A DNA stretch of 11,201 bases from Pseudobdellovibrionaceae bacterium. GTDB taxonomy: Bacteria; Bdellovibrionota; Bdellovibrionia; Bdellovibrionales; JAMPXM01. A model generated the notes under the pieces. The model saw nothing but the letters and a program-made list of their open reading frames with translations, had not been told where the DNA came from and searched no databases. Positions 7,225-11,201 of this stretch are shown piece by piece (within the stretch, counting starts at the first letter, position 1; each line of letters opens with the position of its first letter). The translations under genes were made by a program, and so were the position numbers. The DNA lies in NCBI GenBank assembly GCA_016791465.1, contig JAEUWE010000429.1, positions 1-11,201 of the forward strand. Direction: 5' to 3'.

Positions 7225-8457
7225 ATGAAAGCTCTCATCTTGATGGTGACCGGTATCATCTTGCTCGCCACGACGACACAGCAAGCTCGCGGTAACGAAA
7301 TTAACCGCTGGAACGACGTCACTCTGAGCGGAATCCGCACAGCCCGTCTGACGCCACCGCTTTCTTCGCGAGCGCTCGCAATGGTGCATATCGCGATGTT
7401 TGACGCCGTCAACGCGATTGAAAACAAGTACAGCCCGTACGCAACCTCTCGCACCGCTGGCCAGGACTACTCCGCAGAACTTGCAGCTGCGGCGGCCGCT
7501 CGACATGTTTTGACCGAGATGCTCCCGCTTCAAAAGTATGCTTTTGAATACGCATTCAAAGCCACTGCGGATCGGCTAAAAAATCATCCACGCGCAGCAG
7601 AGTCGATTCAGCTCGGAGAAGAGACTGCGACAAATGTTCTGCATGTACGCGGCGGAGATACTGCCTTTATGAACTCCAATATTGGCTATGTTGCCGAACC
7701 GTCTCCAGGCCGCTGGGTTCCCACCTTTCCAACTTTTGAAAGTCCGCTGCTCCCTCTCTGGGGGCAGGTGCCAACCTTTGCGCTCACGAGCGGCAGTCAG
7801 TTTCGCCCTCAAGCACCGCCGGCGTTGAACAGTGCCGAATACCAAACAGCGCTGAATGATGTTCTGACTTTGGGAGCAAAGAACAGCACCGTGCGAACCG
7901 CTGACCAAACCGAGATCGCGCGCTTCTGGGCAGATGGCTCAGGAACCAACACGCCACCAGGACATTTCAATATTCTGGCACGGACCGTTGCTCAATCTCT
8001 CCAATACGACCTCGTGAAAACCGCTCACATGTTGGCCGTTCTCAATATCGCAATGGCTGACTCCGCAATTGCCTGCTGGGATGCCAAATACGCCTACTGG
8101 TTCTGGCGCCCAATCACCGCGATCCGCGACTCCGGAATCGACAGCACATGGGAGCCACTGATCTTCACGCCCTACTTCCCCGAGTATCTGAGCGGACACA
8201 GCACCTTCTCTGGCGCGGCACAAACTGTTCTTTCGCACCTCTTCGGTCGAGACGACATCGCCTTCACTATTCCATCGGACGGATTGCCGGGCGTCACTCG
8301 CCACTACGCAAAGATTTCTGATGCAACAGCCGAAGCCGGACGCAGCCGAATCTACGGAGGAATTCATTTCGAATTCTCCAACCAAGAAGGCCAACGTCTT
8401 GGAGCGCTCATTGGTCAACACGTGATCAACACCGTTTTGCGCGAAACAGCTCACTAA
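7225..8457 (+). CDS. Exported vanadium-dependent haloperoxidase-like protein (PAP2 superfamily)
   Basis: This 410-residue protein has a signal peptide (1-23, ending ARG), so the mature enzyme should be periplasmic or secreted. The C-terminal half carries all three PAP2/vanadate-site blocks: KYAYWFWRP with Lys288 and Arg295, YLSGHSTF with Ser323-Gly324-His325, and SRIYGGIH with Arg375 and His381. The spacings (7 between Lys and Arg, 6 between Arg and His) equal those of fungal vanadium chloroperoxidase (K353, R360, S402, G403, H404, R490, H496). Known members use H2O2 to oxidise halide. The full length and the N-terminal helical domain (SRALAMVHIAMFDAVNAI) favour the haloperoxidase group over a plain lipid phosphatase, but acid phosphatase activity stays possible. 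The start follows AAGGAG. It is co-transcribed with the AhpD-like gene 22 nt downstream. Confidence 0.9.
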   Translation: MKALILMVTGIILLATTTQQARGNEINRWNDVTLSGIRTARLTPPLSSRALAMVHIAMFDAVNAIENKYSPYATSRTAGQDYSAELAAAAAARHVLTEMLPLQKYAFEYAFKATADRLKNHPRAAESIQLGEETATNVLHVRGGDTAFMNSNIGYVAEPSPGRWVPTFPTFESPLLPLWGQVPTFALTSGSQFRPQAPPALNSAEYQTALNDVLTLGAKNSTVRTADQTEIARFWADGSGTNTPPGHFNILARTVAQSLQYDLVKTAHMLAVLNIAMADSAIACWDAKYAYWFWRPITAIRDSGIDSTWEPLIFTPYFPEYLSGHSTFSGAAQTVLSHLFGRDDIAFTIPSDGLPGVTRHYAKISDATAEAGRSRIYGGIHFEFSNQEGQRLGALIGQHVINTVLRETAH

Positions 8458-8464
8458 CCCGAAG

Positions 8465-8470
8465 AAAGGA
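8465..8470 (+). promoter_or_regulatory. Ribosome-binding site of the AhpD-like gene
   Basis: AAAGGA lies 9 nt before the ATG at 8480, in the 22-nt gap after the haloperoxidase-like stop codon. Confidence 0.6.
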
Positions 8471-8479
8471 TCTGTTTCT

Positions 8480-9052
8480 ATGCCACACATCACTGTTCCT
8501 GAAGGGCTCGCCGGAATTCGCGGGCTCATGGCGATCCGACCGGAGGCCGCAAAGCCTCTCAACGAATTGGTCGACGTTCTCCTTCATGGCGAAGGCTCAC
8601 TCTCGGCCGGAGAACGCGAGCTGATTGCAACGTATGTCTCGTCGCTCAACGACTGCTACTATTGTCAGACCACACATGGCGCCATTGCAGCCGCACACCT
8701 TGAGAACAACGAGGATCTTGTGCTGCAGGTAAAGCGCAACTATCACGACGCACCGATTTCTGAAAAACTGAAAAGCCTTTTGGGAATTGCAGCGCTTGTA
8801 CAAAGAGGCGGAAAGGCCGTCACTCCGGAGGCCATCGCAGCCGCTCGCAAGAACGGAGCGACAGATCTTGAGATTCACGACGCCGTTCTTATTGCGGCGG
8901 CGTTCTGCATGTACAATCGCTATGTCGACGGCCTCGATACGTGGGCTCCGACTGATATGAATCTGTACCGAACACGGGCCGCGAAGGTCGCCAAAGAAGG
9001 TTACCTCAACGCCAATCGCGAGCTGCTCAAGAAAAGCGAGACTCCGAACTAG
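8480..9052 (+). CDS. AhpD-like carboxymuconolactone decarboxylase-family protein (peroxidase-related)
   Basis: This 190-residue, mostly helical protein without a signal peptide is expected in the cytoplasm. It carries CYYCQTTH, with Cys59, Cys62 and His66, and Glu47 exactly placed to complete the AhpD active-site pattern E-x11-C-x2-C-x3-H. The surrounding segments (SAGERELIATYVSSLNDC; NGATDLEIHDAVLIAAAFCMYNRYVDGL) match the carboxymuconolactone-decarboxylase fold, and the length fits the 'peroxidase-related' subgroup. AhpD proteins reduce peroxides or recycle AhpC through this dithiol; the electron donor here cannot be told. The gene lies 22 nt after the haloperoxidase-like gene and is followed by a strong terminator, so the two form an operon. 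A plausible role is handling peroxide or organic oxidant connected with the haloperoxidase; this is inference from linkage. Confidence 0.92.
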   Translation: MPHITVPEGLAGIRGLMAIRPEAAKPLNELVDVLLHGEGSLSAGERELIATYVSSLNDCYYCQTTHGAIAAAHLENNEDLVLQVKRNYHDAPISEKLKSLLGIAALVQRGGKAVTPEAIAAARKNGATDLEIHDAVLIAAAFCMYNRYVDGLDTWAPTDMNLYRTRAAKVAKEGYLNANRELLKKSETPN

Positions 9053-9060
9053 TTTCACGG

Positions 9061-9102
9061 CGGTGGGGCCTACGCATGGATAGCGAAGGCCTCATCGTTT
9101 TT
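9061..9102 (+). terminator. Strong intrinsic terminator of the haloperoxidase/AhpD-like operon
   Basis: An 11-bp stem (9061-9071 paired with 9087-9097, two G-U pairs) continues past an A/A mismatch into a 3-bp CGC/GCG stem with a 7-nt loop (9076-9082). TTTTT (9098-9102) follows immediately. It begins 8 nt after the AhpD-like stop codon. The loop contains the ATG at 9076, so that ATG is very unlikely to be a real start of the downstream gene. Confidence 0.85.
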
Positions 9103-9141
9103 AGTTTGGAACAGTATGTTTCAAAAAGTCGAGGCCCGGTC

Positions 9142-9171
9142 TTGGCGGCACCGCTGAGACAAGTTCATAGT
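9142..9171 (+). promoter_or_regulatory. Candidate promoter of the lipoprotein gene
   Basis: TTGGCG (9142-9147) and CATAGT (9166-9171), 18 nt apart, each match the sigma70 consensus at 4/6 positions and lie after the terminator. If used, transcription would begin at or next to the ATG at 9178, giving a leaderless mRNA. No strong Shine-Dalgarno precedes that ATG. The match is weak. Confidence 0.22.
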
Positions 9172-9177
9172 GAGTGC

Positions 9178-9900
9178 ATGAACGTCGTCACTTTGTATAC
9201 ACAACTCGTTATCAGAATTTCCATCTGCGCTCTTCTTTGCGGATCAATCGGCTGCAGCACGCTCGGCGAGATGACCTCGTCCACCGACAGCAGCGCCGGC
9301 TACACCAAGACAAAAAATGCTGCCGGTGAAACAGTCTATCGACGAACCGAGCCGGCACGTGTTGCCTACTCCCCACCTGTCGACCGTTACGAACCTATCC
9401 GTCCGATTGCACTCCATTCGTCGACCGACAGTACGACTTCATCGACGGCGCGCACCACCACCCCGTCCCCGACACTCTCAAACGACTTCTTTGGATCTCT
9501 CGAAGCGGCGTCAACCGAAGGCCACCTTCATCTCGGAGGCCATCTTGGCTACTCTGTTAACCCCTATTTTGAACCTCGGATCGGTCTGTCGTTTTTTGGC
9601 TCAAAGGACTTTTATGCAGGCGCTGATCTCTCCGCACGCGCCAACCTACCGCTCGGAGCGCTGAAGCTTTTTACTGGAATTGGGGGCTATGTCGGCGACA
9701 CCAAAAAGTGCGCGACAGCGTTTAATCCCTATAATGGGCGCCTTGAGGAGACCTGCGAGAAGAAGTTTCTGACGACCGGATATGTTGAAGCCGGAGTCGA
9801 AGTCGGATCGTTCTCGGTATTCGTTCGCGACTACAATATTGAGCGCGCCGGACTGAATATTCCGACGCCGCTCTTCTACGGAATCGGGCTGAGGCTCTAG
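9178..9900 (+). CDS. Probable lipoprotein with C-terminal beta-barrel-like domain
   Basis: I do not recognise a named family. The 240-residue product starts with a lipoprotein-type signal: basic Arg13, a hydrophobic core and GSIGC, with Cys26 as the lipidation residue, which fits the general lipobox pattern but not the classic LAGC. Residues 33-103 are polar and low-complexity (many Ser, Thr and Pro), like a linker. From about 114 to the end, short alternating stretches rich in Gly, Tyr and Phe (GGHLGYSV, PRIGLSFF, YAGADLSARA) suggest amphipathic beta strands, ending in YGIGLRL with a hydrophobic-Arg-Leu terminus. Cys178 and Cys193 could pair in an extracytoplasmic loop. An in-frame ATG at 9076 is rejected because it lies in the terminator loop and would put 34 residues before the signal. 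It appears monocistronic. Confidence 0.75.
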   Translation: MNVVTLYTQLVIRISICALLCGSIGCSTLGEMTSSTDSSAGYTKTKNAAGETVYRRTEPARVAYSPPVDRYEPIRPIALHSSTDSTTSSTARTTTPSPTLSNDFFGSLEAASTEGHLHLGGHLGYSVNPYFEPRIGLSFFGSKDFYAGADLSARANLPLGALKLFTGIGGYVGDTKKCATAFNPYNGRLEETCEKKFLTTGYVEAGVEVGSFSVFVRDYNIERAGLNIPTPLFYGIGLRL

Positions 9901-10071
9901 CGCCTTCGGCAAAACGCCACACCTTGGACGTCCAGAAAGCGGTGCGTCATATGTGTGCGGCGCCCAAATTCGGCACCGACCAAGAGAGTTTTACCCGCCT
10001 TATTCTGCCAACTTGGCCCCAAGCCCCGACGGCCTCGGCCCGCGAATCGCTAATAGGTGTGAATCGTCCCG

Positions 10072-10078
10072 AAGGAGG
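10072..10078 (+). promoter_or_regulatory. Consensus ribosome-binding site of the TonB-family gene
   Basis: AAGGAGG lies 6 nt before the ATG at 10085, a near-perfect Shine-Dalgarno with ideal spacing. It fixes the start of the gene that runs off the window. The 184-nt gap before it (9901-10084) shows no convincing promoter or terminator, only small inverted repeats such as CTTGG-CC-CCAAG and GGCC-TC-GGCC. Confidence 0.85.
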
Positions 10079-10084
10079 ATCGCC

Positions 10085-11201
10085 ATGCCCATTACCGAAA
10101 GAGCCTCTCGAGAAGAACGTGTTCCGGGTTCGCTCAGCGAATCGCGGATTCGCGCACGCACCTTTGCTTGCGTTTCCATTTCGGTTTTAGCGCATATGTC
10201 GCTTCTGATTGGAATGATCCTCGCTCCACAGAAGTTCAAGGAAATCGCTGGGGGCAATCAAAAGCCGGAAGGCGCTGGAATTGCGATGCTCGACGGAGCC
10301 AATACCGTTGGTGTCGCTCAAGCTGATAAAACGGCCAATACCGACACGGTCGAGGTGGCCGTTGCCCCGCAGGCGACACTGACCGACTCCAGCAGCGACG
10401 TCGTCATTAAAGAGCTCCCGCGAACCGAACCGCTGGTTGCGGTAAAACCCGTTGTGTCTGAAGAAAAACCTGTGCAAAAAGCGGTAACCCCGTCAATCGC
10501 GAAGCCCGTTGCCAAAGCGGCAAAGCCTGCAGTTCAAACAGCAAAAATCGTCGAAGAACCTGTAGCGGCACCGGTCGAGAACGCCCAAGCTGATGTCATG
10601 ACCGATGAGAGCCAAGAGGCCCCGCCCGTGTTGCTTGCAACTCCGCCATCCGACGACAACTCAAGTGACGAGAAAGAAGTCCCAGCCCAAGCCGCGGCAG
10701 CGGAGCAAGAGCAACCGGTCGCGATTGCCCCAACACCGATACAGGAACAGGAAGAAGCCAAAGCCGAGCAGGTTCAACCGATGGCGGTCGCTCCAACTCC
10801 AGAATCAAACAGTGAAACCTCGGCCGAAACAGCAGCCACGGCGCAATCGGCTTCCGCAGGACGGCAAGAAGCACAACAACAGGCACGAAGCGAATCGCCT
10901 GCGCCAATTGCCGGTCGCGGTGGTTCTGGTTCAACGGAAGAAAACTCCGCCGGAGCCGGTGGCCGCGAAAACAACGCCGGTCTTGGACCCGCGATTGGCG
11001 AACCTGTCCGCAACGCATCGGAGTTAAAGGTGCTTCCGGGCAATGCCCAGCCGGCTTACCCGCAGCGCGATCGCCTCGCTCGCAAACAGGGCACAAGTGT
11101 GCTCGTCGGCAAAGTGACTTCAGACGGTCGTCTCGTGAATACCAAAGTTGAGCGTTCGTCTGGATCGGCCCTGATGGACTCGGCATCGCTTCAAGCGTTT
11201 C
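10085..11201 (+). CDS. TonB-family energy transducer (3' end beyond the window)
   Basis: My own reading of this frame stays open from the ATG at 10085 to the right edge: 372 codons plus one base, with no stop. Residues 1-25 are basic and cytoplasmic. Residues 26-47 are one TM segment containing SVLAH, the S-x3-H motif of TonB (Ser16/His20 in E. coli) that contacts ExbB/ExbD. Residues 48-310 are a very long spacer rich in Ala, Pro, Glu and Val with two QPxAxAPTP units 21 residues apart, then a Gly-rich stretch (277-303). From about 312 the TonB C-terminal domain begins, with AYP, GKVTSDGRLVNTKVERSSG and LMDSASLQ. TonB couples the proton gradient to outer-membrane transport. The domain is cut by the window edge. 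A strong AAGGAGG precedes the start. The spacer is much longer than in E. coli TonB (239 aa in total). TolA-like or gliding-associated roles cannot be excluded. Confidence 0.9.
   Translation, partial: MPITERASREERVPGSLSESRIRARTFACVSISVLAHMSLLIGMILAPQKFKEIAGGNQKPEGAGIAMLDGANTVGVAQADKTANTDTVEVAVAPQATLTDSSSDVVIKELPRTEPLVAVKPVVSEEKPVQKAVTPSIAKPVAKAAKPAVQTAKIVEEPVAAPVENAQADVMTDESQEAPPVLLATPPSDDNSSDEKEVPAQAAAAEQEQPVAIAPTPIQEQEEAKAEQVQPMAVAPTPESNSETSAETAATAQSASAGRQEAQQQARSESPAPIAGRGGSGSTEENSAGAGGRENNAGLGPAIGEPVRNASELKVLPGNAQPAYPQRDRLARKQGTSVLVGKVTSDGRLVNTKVERSSGSALMDSASLQAF

Noticed and set aside
9924..10190. 88-codon plus-strand frame spanning the TonB gene start
   Set aside because: It overlaps the well-supported TonB start in another frame and has no ribosome-binding site, domain or signal.
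10596..11186. 196-codon minus-strand frame, and 10605-11027 plus-strand frame, overlapping the TonB-family gene
   Set aside because: The translations are Arg/Pro-rich low-complexity shadows of the Ala/Pro/Glu-rich TonB spacer. The TonB frame has the Shine-Dalgarno, TM motif and C-terminal domain.

Overview
The window looks like an ordinary chromosomal stretch from a Gram-negative bacterium of moderate GC content (judged by eye). It encodes exported periplasmic proteins, a probable lipoprotein/outer-membrane protein and a TonB-family energy transducer, all of which imply an outer membrane. The large Tad/TadG-like protein, with a hydrophobic LALVFQVLFVFFAMVIN segment followed by KINLQN, resembles proteins I associate with Bdellovibrionota. 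That placement is a family-resemblance inference, not proof. I see no rRNA, tRNA, insertion sequence, integrase, phage gene or CRISPR array.

Layout from left to right. (1) A minus-strand monocistronic Tad/TadG-like gene (114-2294) ends before a clean intrinsic terminator at 6-25. (2) Divergent from it is a tight four-gene plus-strand operon (2470-6312): an unrecognised exported protein with a Pro/Ala/Val-rich tail, two Dpp/Opp-type ABC permeases (dppB-like and dppC-like) and the cytoplasmic beta-N-acetylglucosaminidase nagZ. (3) A convergent minus-strand gene (6345-7031) encodes an exported SleB-like cell-wall hydrolase. (4) A two-gene plus-strand operon (7225-9052) encodes an exported vanadium-haloperoxidase-like enzyme and an AhpD-like CxxC protein, closed by a very strong terminator at 9061-9102. 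(5) A single gene (9178-9900) encodes a probable lipoprotein with a beta-barrel-like C-terminal half. (6) A TonB-family gene starts at 10085 behind a textbook Shine-Dalgarno and runs off the right edge.

Two functional themes stand out. The first is peptidoglycan turnover: a permease pair co-transcribed with nagZ, facing an SleB-type hydrolase, fits import and trimming of muropeptides. The ABC ATPases and binding protein are not in the window. The second is extracytoplasmic peroxide chemistry: a secreted haloperoxidase-type enzyme is coupled to a cytoplasmic thiol peroxidase-like protein. Nothing seen amounts to a clearly new system. The most useful points are the TonB gene truncated by the window edge, a start-codon correction forced by the 9061-9102 terminator, the intact vanadate-site residue pattern, and the unusual first gene of the permease/nagZ operon.
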